Assembly: GCA_001939145.1 (NCBI GenBank)
Contig: LSRX01001309.1
Coordinates: 48,969-112,968, forward strand
Origin: Symbiodinium microadriaticum
Taxonomy: Eukaryota > Sar > Dinophyceae > Suessiales > Symbiodiniaceae
Length of the DNA stretch: 64,000 bases
Direction: 5' to 3'
Shown here: positions 12,012 to 24,569 of the stretch, piece after piece
Layout: each line of letters starts with the position of its first letter
Numbering within the stretch: position 1 is the stretch's first letter
Made by a program: the position numbers and the translations under genes
Notes under the pieces: generated by a model
What the model was told of the DNA's origin: nothing
Database searches by the model: none
What the model saw: only the letters and a program-made list of their open reading frames with translations

Positions 12012-12107
12012 CCGAGGTACCTTCTCGATGCTCTCATGCTCCTGCCACAGCTACGCACTGGTACATGCTACGATTGGGTGGCAGAGGGAGGCGTGCAGGA
12101 GGCTAAT
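12012..12107 (+). other. Exon-like island
   Basis: Bounded by CCCTAAACCCGAG on the left and cttaatcttagggtttag on the right. The plus frame of about 30 codons reads YLLDALMLLPQLRTGTCYDW... and has no good minus-strand competitor of equal length. No homology was recognised. Confidence 0.33.
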
Positions 12108-12369
12108 CTTAATCTTAGGGTTTAGGGTTTAGAGTTTAGGGTTTAGGGTAGGGTTCAGGGTGGTAGTTCATATCAAACAGCGACAAGATCCGCGTCTGCT
12201 GACAGAACGGAGAAACGGCATGCAGCATGATTGCCTTGTCCTGCTTCCCGTTTTTTGCACATTTTCAGCTCAACTCAAAGTTCAAGGCAACCAGGCTACG
12301 ACTGTACCCGGAACATATGTCAGGAGTCCTCTCAACCACTGGCCCACATCTCCCACAAGGCGGTTTTGT

Positions 12370-12530
12370 CCCTATAAACCCTAAACCCTAAACCTTAAAC
12401 CCTAAACCCTAAACATTAAACCCTAAACCCTAAACCTTAAACCCTAAACATTACACCCTAAACCCTAAACCTTAAACCCTAAACCTTAAACCCTAAACCT
12501 TAAGCCTTAAGCCTTAAACCCTAAACCCAC
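12370..12530 (-). repeat. CCCTAAA array with CCTTAAA variants
   Basis: About 23 heptamers with higher-order alternation of ccctaaa, ccttaaa and cattaaa, suggesting past unequal exchange. Confidence 0.95.
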
Positions 12531-12531
12531 A

Positions 12532-12664
12532 AGTCGGTTTTGTCACCAGCATCTCGCTCGACGGCGTGTCGGACTTTGGGTCGGGGCATCTTTGTCCCCC
12601 AAACGCTTCATACCTGGCGCTGCTTCGGGTATCCTTGGAAGTTCGTTTAAGCCACGGTTGGGGG
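12532..12664. other. Exon-like island, strand unresolved
   Basis: Sits between the CCCTAAA array and a TTTAGGG run. The plus frame is open for about 43 codons (FVTSISLDGVSDFGSGHLCP...); the minus frame is also open (ARYEAFGGQRCPDPKSDTPS...). Confidence 0.3.
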
Positions 12665-13548
12665 GTTTAGGGTTTAGGGCTTTAGGGCTTTAGGGTTTCA
12701 GGGTTTAGGGGTTTAGGATCTAGAGTTTAGGTTCGCATAAGCCCTTGGACTCAAAATGAGACTCGTATGTTGAATAAGCCCCTTAAGTGGGCTGATACGC
12801 AAACCAATAAACCGGAAACAGGTGCACAACACTTCAGGAGAACACTCCCAGAACCCCCTGCAGGACCCATGCATCAAGCCCTAAACGCAAAGCCTAAACC
12901 CTAAACCCTGAAAGCCCTAAACTCAAACCCTAAACCCGAAACCCATTTAAAAGGCTCTTTACTCAAGCCCCAAAACCCAAAACTCAAAAACAATAAGCCC
13001 GAAAACCCTAGAAGGCTCTTCACAACCCTTCAAAACCCCGGCTTCAAATCCTGAACTTTAACCTCTCAACTAGCCCCCCTTCGAGAAGGGAACTATCTAA
13101 ATGAGGGTCCCCTGTTAGGGTCCTTGTCTAGGCGGTTTAGGGTTTAGGGTTTAGGTTCCCCAGTAACCCCTTAATAATGAGGGGTACCCTTTTTCCTGAT
13201 ATTCGGCTTTAATTAATACGGAGACCCCCCCCCAATAAAAAGGGCAAAAGGGTACTACTGGAGAACCTCGTTTTTATGAGGCTGCTGTGCGATGTGGGGA
13301 CCTACTCGTTTCGAGAACTACCCCTATCCGTACCCTTATCAGAAACCCTTATAGACCCCTCCAAGAAGCCCTTAAAAAGGGGCCCTAACTTCGAGAACTA
13401 CCTGCCAGGCTTCTGGATGGAGGCCGTGCTTGTCGAACTCAAAGTAACTGCCGGTAGCATCCGAAGGTCAAGTCCGTGGTGAAGCCGAAGATGATCGAGA
13501 ATCCTCGGGGCTTAGGGGTTTAGGGGCTTAGGGTTTAGGGCTTCGGGG

Positions 13549-13653
13549 CCCAGAGAGCCCAATAACCCTTAGGTAAGGAATGTAGCTTAAATGAAGACTC
13601 ATATTGTGATTTAAGCCGTGCTCCTTCATCAAGGGGTGTTGGGCTCTCTGGGG
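13549..13653. mobile_element. MITE family 2
   Basis: Ends cccagagagcccaataaccc and gtgttgggctctctgggg are inverted repeats; the core has taaggaatgtagctta. Confidence 0.9.
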
Positions 13654-13796
13654 AGTTCAGCGTTGAGGGGTTTAGGGCGTTTAGGCTGTAGGGTTGAAGA
13701 AGCCTTGATGAACCGTTTGAATACGTAGGGTTTTGGGATACTGTCATAAGGAACCCTAAGAACAAGCGATGCTCATTATTCAAGCTTCATATGTGT

Positions 13797-13860
13797 TGTG
13801 TATATATATATATATACGTAGTATGTATGCATGTATGTGTATATACGTATATACACATGT
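13797..13860. repeat. (TA)n/(TATG)n microsatellite
   Basis: Alternating TA and TATG units. Confidence 0.9.
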
Positions 13861-14259
13861 ACCCCAAACGGCTTTGGGGGATGAGGGTCTTGGAGTTTTA
13901 AAAGCTTAGGATCGGGAATCCTCCTGCGAGCATCAGGTCACCCGGGATCCGAAGTATCCAGGTCGGAGTAGTTCTCACGCTCTCGCGCCAGGGCATCTGC
14001 GTGCACCTGTGGGCTAGGGTTTAGGGTTTAGGGGTTTGGGGTTTAGGTTTTAGGGTTCAGGGTTTCGGGTTTAGGGCTAGCAAGGGGCACATCTCCACGG
14101 GCACATGGGCATCGATCCATGGGATACTTCGAGATCGTAGATCATGCACCCTGAATTTAAAACAGCCCAACAGCCGTGAAGCAACCCTGACAGGAACCCC
14201 ACGACTTTTTTTAACCCGAAACCCCATACCCTGAAGCCCTAAAAACCGCAAAACCCTAC

Positions 14260-14360
14260 TAATGTAGGGGCCTAAATAATTACCAATACCTGTTTTTGGG
14301 GTTCCTTATTACAGGTATAGCATAATGGGCCCCAAAATCCTATTCTAATTCTTAACAGCT
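14260..14360. mobile_element. MITE family 3
   Basis: Left taatgtaggggcctaaataa and right cctattctaattcttaac, with core tattacaggtatagcataat. Confidence 0.75.
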
Positions 14361-15294
14361 CATCCCGAAGAACCTCACGTTCCTTTGGGCCCGCATCGCA
14401 GGAAGGAGGGGGTTCCAGATCGAACGCGCCGAAGGCAGGATCGTAGGATCCACAGGCCAACATAGCACCTCTTAGGGTTTAGGGTTTGGGGTTTAGGGTT
14501 TGCGGTTTAGGGTCTAGGGCTTATGGTCTAGGGGAAAGCGTGTAAGGCTTACTGAGGGGGTCGTAATGTCTTCATAGCTAGCGTCGGCTTTTGAGGTAGA
14601 TAAGGGGGAGAATGTAATTTAATCTCTCCACATATATATATATACATACATATACACACACTATTAAAAAAGGCAAAGGATAGATTGTCTGATGTAGTTT
14701 TCTGCAAAGGTCTGAAAAGCTTACGAAACCCTGCGGCATTGTATTTCTAGGGGTCGCGGGGTCGAATGATTGGGGCTTAAGATCTGCAGGTCAACACGGT
14801 TTAGGGTTTAGGGTTTAGAGGGTTTAGGGTTTGGGGTTTAAGGGTTTAGGGTTTAAGGGTTAGGGCCTCAGCAGCTCGTTCCACGTTTAGGGTGGGCTTT
14901 TAGAAGGTTCGTGCCATGCTCACAAGGATGTTATTTTTTTAATAGAGTCCTTGTGTGTCTGTTGATAAGGATTTTTGTGGAAAAACCTAAACCCTCAACC
15001 CTAAAACCTATAAAACCTACACTGACCCTAAACCCTAAACCGCATAAGCCCTCAACCCGAAGCCCTATAAAGCCTGAGGTGCGGGGCTCAGGGGACTCGA
15101 GCTGAGGAGAGTAGGCTGGAGACCCTACAGTGGTGCAGGGCTTTAGGGTTTAAGGCTGAAGTATATCACCCCTTGCCCCAAATCAAAACCCTAAACCCTA
15201 CATTACAAAAGCCTTAACCTCAACCCAAACCGAGCACTAAACCCACGGAACCCTAAGCCCTACGCACCGCACCCCAACCCTGAGATGTGCTTGT

Positions 15295-15372
15295 CTTTCT
15301 TGAGAATAAGTGGTTAAAGCTCTTGGAGTTGATTTCCGCAGAGATCCTCTGGGGAAACACACGCGAAGGTTT
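15295..15372 (+). other. Exon-like island
   Basis: After tttcttgag the plus strand is open for 23 codons (NKWLKLLELISAEILWGNTR...) ending at a GT-type donor (gcgaag|gtttt). No homology was recognised. Confidence 0.28.
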
Positions 15373-15708
15373 TAACGTGTAGGCTGGGTTTTGGGGTTGA
15401 GGGTTTATAGGGCTGATAGGGCTTATAGGGTTTATAGGGCTTCTAGGGTTTCTAGGGTTTCTAGGGCTTATAGGGTTTATAGGGTGTAGGGTTGAGGGTT
15501 CAGCGTTCGTTTAGGGCTCTGTGCCCCAAAATCGGAAGGTATGAAGTTCAATGCGAGGTAGGGTTTAGGGTTTAAGATTTAGCAATTCAAGGGCTCGGGC
15601 CTCAGTCTACAGAGGGATGCTGGCATTACAGAGGGGCTTAGGGTTCAGGATTTATGGAACTGTACAGCGCAAGCGGCTTCCGGGTCTATCCCAACATGGA
15701 AATATGCT

Positions 15709-15819
15709 CCCAGAGAGCCCAATCAATACCCCTTAATTAAGGAATATACCTTGAATCATAATATCAAGCCCTCGTAATTTAGGTATGTTCCTGGATTAGG
15801 GGGTATTGGGCTCTCTGGG
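15709..15819. mobile_element. MITE family 2
   Basis: Near-perfect ends cccagagagcccaatcaata and ggtattgggctctctggg. Confidence 0.92.
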
Positions 15820-16061
15820 CTTCTACCACCTCCAGAAATTCACATCCTACAGCTCCCAGCCCAGCATTCCTCACAGAACCCAGAGCCCTGCACCTACAAA
15901 AGCCTCAACCCCTGAATCCTAACACCCCTAAACCCTAAACCCTGAACCCTAAACCCTAAAGCCTAACCCCTGAACCCGAAAGCCAAGATCCCAAAAGACC
16001 CTTTTAGAACTCTTACAGGGACTCCATAGAGGAACCCGTATGAAGCCCAAAAGAACCCCGA

Positions 16062-16175
16062 TAATGTAGGGGCCTTAATAATTAGAATAGGGTTTCGGGC
16101 GTCCCTTATTATAACTATATAATATAGTATACTATACCCCCCAAACCCCATTCTAATTATTCAGGCCCCTATATT
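16062..16175. mobile_element. MITE family 3
   Basis: Left taatgtaggggccttaataa, right attctaattattcaggcccc then tatatta; nearly symmetrical. Confidence 0.92.
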
Positions 16176-16439
16176 AGATCCCTTTAAAAGACACAAGAGT
16201 CGCCGATGCAGCCGCGATGCTCTCACGGCACGGAAGCTTCCGATTCCGCCCCACATCTGCACGCACGTAGCGGATCCTGGGGATCTGTCGGGCGCCGGGT
16301 GTCGATTTTCAGGGTTTAGGGTTTAGGGTTTAGGGTCAGGGTGTTTAGGTTTCCCCAAACTTGCCCCTGTTGCGCCGGTGTTCCATATAAGGCCACCAAA
16401 GACCCTGATAGTACCCCTTCTTGACACGGCAATAATTAG

Positions 16440-16783
16440 CTCCCCGCAGAAGAAGATCCTGCAAAGTGGAGTCTCCTAGTAGCTTGCGGCCGATCCGAAC
16501 TTCCGAACCCTCCAATGTAGAAGTCCCCCATAGTTGGCTTCAGAAACAAGAACGTAGCCAAACAAGAAAGCAAAGCAAACCGCAAGACGAGGCAGATGGC
16601 AAATGGAAGCACGAAAGGCAAGGGCACATGAAGAAATACACAATGAAGCACGAAAGCAACATGCAGCAAACACGAAGTTACACATCGGTAAAGCAAAAGC
16701 AACAACTAAGACTACGGGCAAAACAGCAGCCAACCCTTCCTAGAATTCCACGTAAAAGGGCCAAACCCCATGGAAAACTCTAA
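16440..16783 (+). other. Open frame rich in Lys, Arg and Gln
   Basis: Plus frame open for about 105 codons and low in hydrophobic residues (KQERSQTRKQSKPQDEADGK...). Two minus frames are open too, so it may be non-coding A-rich sequence. No domain was seen. Confidence 0.2.
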
Positions 16784-17105
16784 CCCCCCCCCGCGTAACT
16801 GCCCCTAAACCCTAAACCCCAAGATCTATCAACCCAAAGCTGACCACAAAGAACAGAAATCCACTCAACAGAAAAGCAACAGCCCGTAGCTCAAAAAGTC
16901 CTAAAACCCCATAAACGATCCGGGGCTTAGGGTTTAGGAACACCCCTAAACCCTGCACCCTGAACCCCTAAGCCAGCCGGAATCCTTGAAAGTCTTAGGG
17001 GCTAATGCTGTAGCCTGAAAAAGGTTAACCTTCTCAAGTAGAAAAGGTTAAAGGTCACCTACTCAGCTGCTAAGATAGGGTTATGAAGCCCCATTAGAAA
17101 AAAAG

Positions 17106-17199
17106 AAGCCAAATAGCCCAAGACCCCCTAATTAAGGAATATAGCATGAGTTATAATGTGAAGCCCCTTATGATTTAAGGCATGTTCCTTAATTGAGGG
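17106..17199. mobile_element. MITE family 2, right end truncated
   Basis: Core cctaattaaggaatatagca and ttaaggcatgttccttaatt are present; the terminal gggctctctggg is missing on the right. Confidence 0.75.
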
Positions 17200-17499
17200 C
17201 CCTAAACCGTAAACTCTAAAACCCTAAACCCTAAAACCCTAAAACCCTAAACACTAAAACCCTGAAACCCTAAAACCCTAAAGCCCTCTAAACCCTCCTT
17301 AACATGAAGACTTTTTCTTCGTGGTCCGAGCTTCGCCAGGCCGACCCGCCTCTCGTTGGTCAAGTTGGGGCCCGACCAATGCAAGGTCCGGAAGGTGTGC
17401 AAACCTCGGGTTGAGAAGCTTGGGGTTCAGGGGTTCTAGAGTTTCGGGCTTAGGGTTTAGGGTTTGGTGTGCAAACCTCGGGTTTAGACATTTCGGGTT

Positions 17500-17590
17500 T
17501 AGGGCTTATAGGGTTTATAGAGTTTAGGGTTTATAGGGTTTATAGGGTTTATAGGGTTTATAGGGTTTATAGGGTTTATAGGGCTTACCT
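17500..17590 (+). repeat. TTTATAGGG nonamer array
   Basis: About eight tandem tttatagggs, a variant register of the telomere-like repeat that has been amplified as its own unit. Confidence 0.9.
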
Positions 17591-17679
17591 GTGACCCCAA
17601 ACCCTACAAAATAGTAGGTTATGACCCCTTAATTAGAGGGTAGAACCCCTAAAACGGTAGGTTTTTGGATTCCCAGGTA
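17586..17679. mobile_element. MITE-like hairpin, family 16
   Basis: tacctgtgaccccaaaccct and the diverged complement at ggtttttggattcccaggta; TA ends. Related to the hairpin at 7,976. Confidence 0.6.
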
Positions 17680-18485
17680 AGGCTTATAGGGTTTAGGGTT
17701 TAGGGTTTAGGGCTCAGAAGTTTGGGGTTTCGATTTCAGGCTTTGGGGACTTAGGGTTGGGGGCTGAGAAGTTAGGGGGTTTAGGGCTTCAGGGTTTATG
17801 GTTTATGGTTTACGGCTGACCAGTTTGGGGTTTAGGGTTTCAGGGTTTGGGGGTTTAGGGTTTAGGGTTCCGTGTTTGGGGCTGAGAAGTTTGGGGGTTT
17901 AGGGCTTCAGGGTTTAGGGTCCCAGGGTTTAGGGCAATAGGCTCTACGGTACGCAAACCTTCGGAGGGGTCTACCTTGACTCCAAATAGCCTACCTTTTT
18001 CAGGACTTGCTTCAGGAAATCAAAAACTCTAAACCCTAAAACTTAAACCCTGAACCCTAAACCCTAAACACTAAACCCTAAAAGGATAGGTCTTACAGGT
18101 GTCCGGGCAGTTTTGAAGCCTCCTGGGGCTTATTTTTTTATAGAGGTCAAGGGTTTAGTAAGCTAGGGATTAGTTTGGTTTTCCTTGGGTGTGCAGACCT
18201 GCGTTCATTTTGCTAGTGAGGCGGTAGGATGGGAGGGGGCTGGTGGGTTAGAGAGGTTTGGGTTTGGGAGTGTGGGCGGGGGTTTCGGGGTCAGGTGTGT
18301 GTTTATACTGTAGGGGTATCAATAATGAGAGCAAGGTTTTTTGGTGGTACTTTATACTACAGTTTTTCTGGAAAAGGAGGGCATACTAATACTGTCATTC
18401 GATGTCTTTCTCAGGACTCTTTGTGACAGGACAGTCCAGTGAGTCTAGTCGGTTCTGAAAGGTCTGTTTCATGCGACATTCGAGC

Positions 18486-18665
18486 ATGTGTATGTGTATG
18501 TGTGTGTGTGTGTGTGTGCGTGTGTGTGTGTGTGTGTATGTGTATGTGTGTGTGTGTGGGGTTCTATCTCTATCTGTATACCTATTAAGTATAAGTACAT
18601 ATATATATATGCATACATACATGCATGCATACATACATACATACATACATACATACATACGCACG
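18486..18665. repeat. (TG)n, (TA)n and (CATA)n microsatellites
   Basis: Three adjacent simple repeats. All open frames over them are Val-Cys or Tyr-Ile repeat artefacts. Confidence 0.97.
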
Positions 18666-19921
18666 CTACATTACGTTACATGACATGACATGACATTACA
18701 TTTACATTTACATTTACATTTACTTTACATTGCAACTGAAGTGTAAGCTGGACTTAGCACTCAGGGTCTAACTAAGACTCACACGTCTTAAGACTGTAGG
18801 TTTAAGATGGCGGCTGATGACGGTTCAACCCTAAACCCTAAACCCTGGCATGTGAGGTGTCAGGGTATGGGATTCAGGATCTAAGACATGCACCTCTTAG
18901 GGCATGAATGCACCCACTAGCATCCATTTTTCTGGCTCCATAATGCGCTTGCTTAATGCAAAGCTTGCAAGTTAGTTATTTGGTCTTCAGGACTGGTTTA
19001 GGATTTGGGGCTCAGGATTTTTAGTTAGGGCTTCCACCGCCCAGGTGCTGGCTTCCCCTGCACCCAATTCCACGGGCACTGCATCCTCATCCTCCTGCGC
19101 AGGATCGCTAAATACCTCCATGATACAGTGGAAGACTGAATGCATACAAATATAATTCCGTAGATTTCGTATTACAGATATGCTCTAAGATACCCACATT
19201 GGCCCCCAAATCACTGCTCAAATCATTACCTCAGACTCCGTTGTTCACAACATGCTACGCGCTGTTGCCCTTTTTGAGTAGGAGTGCCCATGCCTTTGTG
19301 CCTCGCAGTTGCAAGTTGCAAGTGCTGGAAAAGGCTAGAGTGCTCCACAGTTTCCACGGCCGAACAAGCTCTGCACACAGTACAATTACAAGCAATGGAT
19401 CTACCGGTAGAAACAACAGGAGCAGTGACAGCCGCACTCGCGTTTCTCGTCGTAGTAGTCGCCACCACATTCGTCAGCATCACTATCACCATGTCAAAGG
19501 CACCATCCCCATCACCAATCACTACCATCTCCATCATGATAACCAATGTCACAATCAATCTATATATATATATATATTTACGAACACAGTGTTACTGATT
19601 GCCTTCATCTTCAAACATCGCTCGCCATTCCTGTTCTCCGTATTGCTGTCAAGACTTGTGCTTGTAAACCCCTCCAAGCCCAGTCTGAACCCTAAACCCT
19701 AAATCCCTAAACCCCTAAACCCTAAAACCCCTAAACCATCAAACCCTAAACCCATAAACCCCGAAACCCCTTAACCCTAAACCCTAAATTGTGGCCAGGA
19801 TGGTCCAGACGGAGATTCCTGGTTCCAAATCCCTGGAACCTGTCAAGCACCGCTGTTCATCACGGAACGGTTTAGGGTTTCGGCTTTAAGGTTAGGGTTG
19901 AGGGTTCAGGGTTTAGGGTTT

Positions 19922-20033
19922 AGAGACTTGTTTGGGTTAAAGAGATCCTGAATGAACCTGTCCTGCGCCCCAGCTAGAAACTCGGCGTCGCAGCAATGGA
20001 AGCCGATCAGATTTTCCGCCTGGATTCTTGGCG
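19922..20033 (-). other. Exon-like island
   Basis: On the minus strand, after gcgccaag, about 34 codons read IQAENLIGFHCCDAEFLAGA..., with balanced composition. Heptamers lie on both sides. It could belong to the same gene as the island at 23.15-23.28 kb, but no junction was established. Confidence 0.35.
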
Positions 20034-20783
20034 CATAGGGGTTTAAATAGGCCCATGCTTTGAGATTCTGGGGGTAGGACTTATCTAAAAAACCCTGAAC
20101 CCTCAAGGCCCTCAATCCTAAACCCTCAAGGCCCTCAACCCTAAACCCTCAAGGCCCTCAACCCCAAACCGGGCTAAGGGTTTAAGAACTGTGGTTCATG
20201 GAAGATGCACTAGAATCTCTTTGAGAAATACGATAGGAACCTGACATAGAAACTCTGGGTTTCTGTGGGTGTTTGTGTGGCTTTTTCTTGGGAAGCCCTG
20301 AGGATTTGAAGTCATAAGCCGGGGCTTCCTAATCGGGTTCCTACGCTACCACCCTGGCCCAATTTTTTTTAACCCTACATAATAGGATTCACATTATAAC
20401 ATAAACAACCCTAATAAAGATACAGGGTTGCTTAATCAGGTTCCTATATCAACCTAAATGCGCTTGCGTTTCTGATCCGATGATTAAATCAGGGTCAAGC
20501 ATTCGTGCCTGCAGCCACAACTTCAATAAACTTAGATACACCTGGTATCTCCGACCTCATGTCCTAAATCACAACTACCGCAAGCCCTAGAAACACTAAA
20601 CCGGAAACTGCACGTAGGGGCCGGCCAATTCACCCATGCACCATGGGCTCAGGTCCATAAACATTGTCATGCACGCCATATCACCGCGCATGCAGGAACC
20701 CAGCATGTGTGGTCAGTGTTGGTACATGCGTGTATGTGTATATTGCTGTCGGCGTGCATACAAAGTGTGGGGTATGAATAATT

Positions 20784-20877
20784 ATGTGCGTGTGTGTGTA
20801 TGTATGTATGCATGCACGCATGCATGCATGCATGCATGCATGCATGCATGCATGTATGTATGTATGTATGTATGTAT

Positions 20878-20931
<54 letters not shown>

Positions 20932-20932
20932 A
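20784..20932. repeat. (ATGC)n, (ATGT)n and (TA)n microsatellite
   Basis: About 150 bp of tetranucleotides passing into about 24 TA units. Confidence 0.97.
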
Positions 20933-21397
20933 TATTGCTTGCGCACCAAAGGCTGCAACTAAAACTCAAAAGCTGCACCCCCTAAATCCAAACCCTTACC
21001 CCTAAAGCCGAAAACCTAAAAACCCTAAATCCTAAACCCAAAACTGTAAACTCATCATGCCGGCCTTGTCGTCCACGCAGTGCGGGAGTTGGCCGTGAAG
21101 GTGCGAGTGACGCCTTTCTTGATAGGGTTTAGGGCGTTTAGGGTTAGGGTTTAGGGTGTTGAGGGTTGAGGAGTAGGGTTTAGGGTTCTTGTTGCGAAGC
21201 TTTTGCGAAGTCGACGCCTTTACATTACTTATGTTTTTCGGGTGTAGAGGTTAAGGAGTTTTGTTAATGTGCTAAGGAGTTTAGGGTGTTAGGGTGTAGG
21301 GTTCAGGGTTAGGGTTTTGAGTTTTGGGGGTCCCCGGCCGAATTGCAAGGGAACAACAGCCGGCCACCAACACACAGGCGCACCCAGCAAGTGGGAC

Positions 21398-21478
21398 TAC
21401 TTGGAGGGTCAGGGGACTTAGAAAGTACTTGTTTTATGAGCTTATACGAATCATAACCCGATTAAGATCCCTTGTAGG
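21398..21478. mobile_element. MITE family 6, left part
   Basis: tacttggagggtcaggggac, then cataacccgattaagatccc, as in the copies at 33,358 and 53,925; the right end is missing. Confidence 0.65.
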
Positions 21479-22126
21479 ATTCCCTAAACCATAAACCCTA
21501 ATCCCTAAACCCAAGACCTAAAGCCCAAACCCTAGACCCCGAACCCTAAACTCCAAACCCAGGCCCTAAGCCCTAAACCCACTACCCCACCCAAACTACC
21601 CCCTCGGTTTAGAGTTTAGGGCTTTAGGGTTTAAGTGCTTCAGGGCTTGAGGGTTTAAGTGTTTAGGGCTTTAGGGTTTAAGTGTTTTTGGGCTTTAGCT
21701 TAAGGGTTCAGGGGTTTAGGGTGTAGGTTTTAACGAGAAGACCCTCAGCACCCAATACGGAGTGGCAATAAGGCTTGTCATGTTTAGGGTCAACCTAGCC
21801 TGAGTTGCCCTTGCCATGCCTCTTAAAAGCCACAGACAGCCTCCACCTCAAAGCTTGCGCCCCCTAAACCCTAAACCCTAAAGCCTAAACCCTAAACCCT
21901 AAACCCTAAAGCCTAAACCCTAAACCCTAAAGCCTAAACCCTAAAGCCAAAACCCTCCTGAAGCTTATTACCTGAAGCCGACTCCTGCTTCTACCCCAAC
22001 GCGACACCCATGGAGCTTCACGCCGGAGCCCATGAAACCCAAACCCGATCTAGACCCCCAACGTAACGACCTTCTATTCCAGACTCCAGACTGCGTACTC
22101 TAGGGGGCACATAAGGGGGGGGGGGG

Positions 22127-22192
22127 TTTCCGAAAATAGGGGACCCGAATATAGTACCCTAAATAGTAGGATCCTTATTATAAAGACCCCAA
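22127..22192. mobile_element. MITE family 9, one end missing
   Basis: tttccgaaaataggggaccc, then ccctaaatagtaggatcctt, the reverse complement of the copy at 34,002. Confidence 0.65.
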
Positions 22193-22635
22193 ACAACCCT
22201 AAACCCTAAACCCTAATCTCGGAAAGTCATATAAGGGTTCTGCTAAGCGCTACTGGGGCGCTACTGATACTGGCAAACCGGGGCTTCGTAGCCTTAGACT
22301 CCGAGCTCTGGGTCTCAAAAGGCCAAGGTTTTGGGTTTAGGGTTTAGGGTTCCTGGGTTTAGGGTTTAGGGTTTAGGGTTTAGGGCTTCGGGTTAAAGGG
22401 AAGCTTAACCTCTTAAGTCCTGAACCGTCTTTATGCAGAACTTATATGGATGCATACCTGCTGAAGGGGCAGATGCTGGATCTTGTTGGTGAGGCTACTA
22501 TAATCCCCTCCCCATTTACGAAACAGCCCCCCCCCTGGATAACAAAAAACACTTTGGGTACGATCCTCTATTCATCCCTGCTCTTTAAAATTTAAAAACC
22601 TAGTTTGCATTAGGGATTAACTATATTAAAAAACA

Positions 22636-22841
22636 ACACCAGCCAAGACACCGAAAGAAAAGTCCGCCCATCTCTGTCGCTGCATCCGTCAATGCCTAGG
22701 ATTGATGAGGGGCTGCGCCAAGCTCTAAAAGCAAAAACCCTGAATCTCGCAACCCTAACTGTAAACTCCAGAAACAAAATGAAAACCCTTACCTCTACAG
22801 CGAACTGCGGTACAGCTCGTAAGTTTTCGGATACAATTGAG
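22636..22841 (+). other. Candidate exon ending at GTATGA donor
   Basis: Plus frame open for about 68 codons (QDTERKVRPSLSLHPSMPRI...), polar and Lys/Arg/Thr rich, closing at ATTGAG|GTATGA. A hydrophobic minus frame overlaps. Position and donor favour the plus strand, but no family was recognised. Confidence 0.38.
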
Positions 22842-23147
22842 GTATGATGAATTAAATGGTACTCATGTCTCCCCACAGTCCCTATGTTGTACCATGCTAT
22901 GCCTTAAAAGACCCCCGAACCGCATTAAACTAAGGGCCTACCCAAACCCCAAACTATATCTAGGCGGAGGCCTATATGCTGACTCCAAAAGCACCGTCTC
23001 CTGTTGTTTTGGGTTTCGGGCTCAAGCCCTACCGTTGGGGTCATGGGTTTCCGACTTGCGGAGCTCAGGGTCAATGCAATACGTTGAATCTTTAAGGGCC
23101 TATGTCTTAAAAAGGGTTTAGGGTTAGGGCCAGGGGCCCTGAAGCAC

Positions 23148-23276
23148 CTAATCTAGGGACTCCTTGAACAACGAATCTACGATTTGGGCATATGGACCCT
23201 GGGGAAAATGCAGATGAGATGCCAACCAAGCGGTTAGCACTGCATCATTGGGCGCCAAGCTTGCGAAGATGAAGTC
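23148..23276 (-). other. Candidate exon, minus strand
   Basis: After tatgcag the minus strand is open for 42 codons and then meets TAG (DFIFASLAPNDAVLTAWLAS...). The composition is protein-like and the competing plus frames are broken. It could be a terminal exon or could splice out earlier, for example at a GT inside CAAATCGTAG. No domain was recognised. Confidence 0.4.
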
Positions 23277-23628
23277 CTGCATACTTGTAGACCACTCGGA
23301 ACCCTACGTTTGACTCAGACACTGACATCTGCGTCTGCGTCTACGCAGCCTCGCAGACATTCAGGGTTCTGGTATCCTAGTTTTACGGACTGCCTACACG
23401 ATGTCTATGCGCTTGTGCTTGCAACTCGGCTGGTTTCGTCTGTGGCTTTCGTCTGCCTTCTCGTTTCTCTTTCTCTTTTTGGTTTCCTGGCAAGGTGGGG
23501 AGGGGGGTTGGGGCGGGGATGTCAACGTCCATGCCGATGCGGCTTGTGATGTTCACATATGTTTTTCTTCGTATTTTCTTTTGCTCTGCACTCTGTCTCT
23601 CTACGGTTCAAAGTAGGCTAACAAGCTC

Positions 23629-23835
23629 ATGATGATGATTCTCATAGACATCTTCATGCTGCTCCTTAGGATAAGTATGATGAGACAGATGTTGGTCAGG
23701 CAACTGATGATGCTGATCATGATCTTGCTGGGGGAAATGATGATGTTCATGTTGATGATGATGCTGCTGATGATGATGAGGGAGAGGAGGAGAAGCATAA
23801 TGATGACGATGATGACAATGATGGTACCAACCACA
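23629..23835. repeat. ATG/GAT-rich low-complexity tract
   Basis: Imperfect (ATG)n sequence. Long Met- or His-rich frames over it on both strands are compositional artefacts. Confidence 0.85.
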
Positions 23836-24569
23836 ATGAGAATGCATCCTGCTGCTGTTGTTATTCTCTATGTGACACGAACCCGCAACAATAAAAACCA
23901 CGGCTTCTACGACGCTTTTGCACAGACACAAAACGCACACTTTAAACACCAACCCAAAAATCAACTAATAAAAGCAGTGAGAACCACGGGTTGTTGCGAC
24001 AAATCTGACAAAAAAGACAGGAAAATCCAATCAGCAAAAAACATGTCTCATTCACGAGTACCGCACAAAAATCGCAGGTGTTTGGCGAGAAATAATCCAC
24101 AAATGAACGACACGCCCTTCGCGGCGGAAATTGCGCCACATTCTTTGTAATTATTAAATTATTGTTATCATTATTGTTACTACTATTTTGAATACGTGGC
24201 GCCCTCTCATTCTGGAAGCCCGAACCCCTCAAAACACAGTATGTAAACCCCACACTCCAAAACCAAAAGACCAAGCAGGACAACTTGAGGCCCGGCAAAC
24301 ACTGCAATCTTTAAGCCTAGGATGCATGGTTTATAGAGGCTTAGGTTCTAGGGGTTTAGGGGTTTGGGGTTGAAATTAAGCTCACTGTGCTGTAACCTGA
24401 AAATTATACCAGTTCAAAACCGTTACAGGTCGTTCTTTGAACAAAAAACCTGTTGAACCCTCAGAATCGCTGTGAACGCCAATTTGAATCTGCTAAAGCC
24501 CCACGCAGACAAGGGGTATGCCTGCTACCGCAACAACGATATTCAGAAGATAAGATACTTCCCTTAGCA

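Larger units (their letters stand above)
1..18200. other. Mosaic of heptamer arrays, MITEs and unique islands; gene models unresolved
   Basis: No complete gene could be assembled here. The stretch alternates degenerate TTTAGGG/CCCTAAA arrays, palindromic elements (listed separately) and unique islands of 60-200 bp. Many islands are open in one frame on each strand, so coding potential by eye cannot fix the strand. The islands listed separately are those with the best splice-like borders. The first 540 bases hold only GGT/GTT-rich low-complexity sequence and AT-rich sequence. Confidence 0.6.
18690..21000. other. Mixed region with possible minus-strand exons
   Basis: Holds a TTACATTTACAT run (18,690-18,735), island 18,990-19,130 (minus frame starting with ATG at about 19,121: MEVFSDPAQEDEDAVPVELG...), island 19,199-19,600 (several open frames, one plus frame with a hydrophobic segment), heptamer runs (19,685-19,790) and the microsatellite at 20,780. 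None could be joined with confidence. Confidence 0.35.

Noticed and set aside
18395..18690. Frames of about 60-90 codons over (TG)n/(CATA)n
   Set aside because: Repeat artefacts; same for 654-896, 20,636-21,005 and 58,012-58,395.
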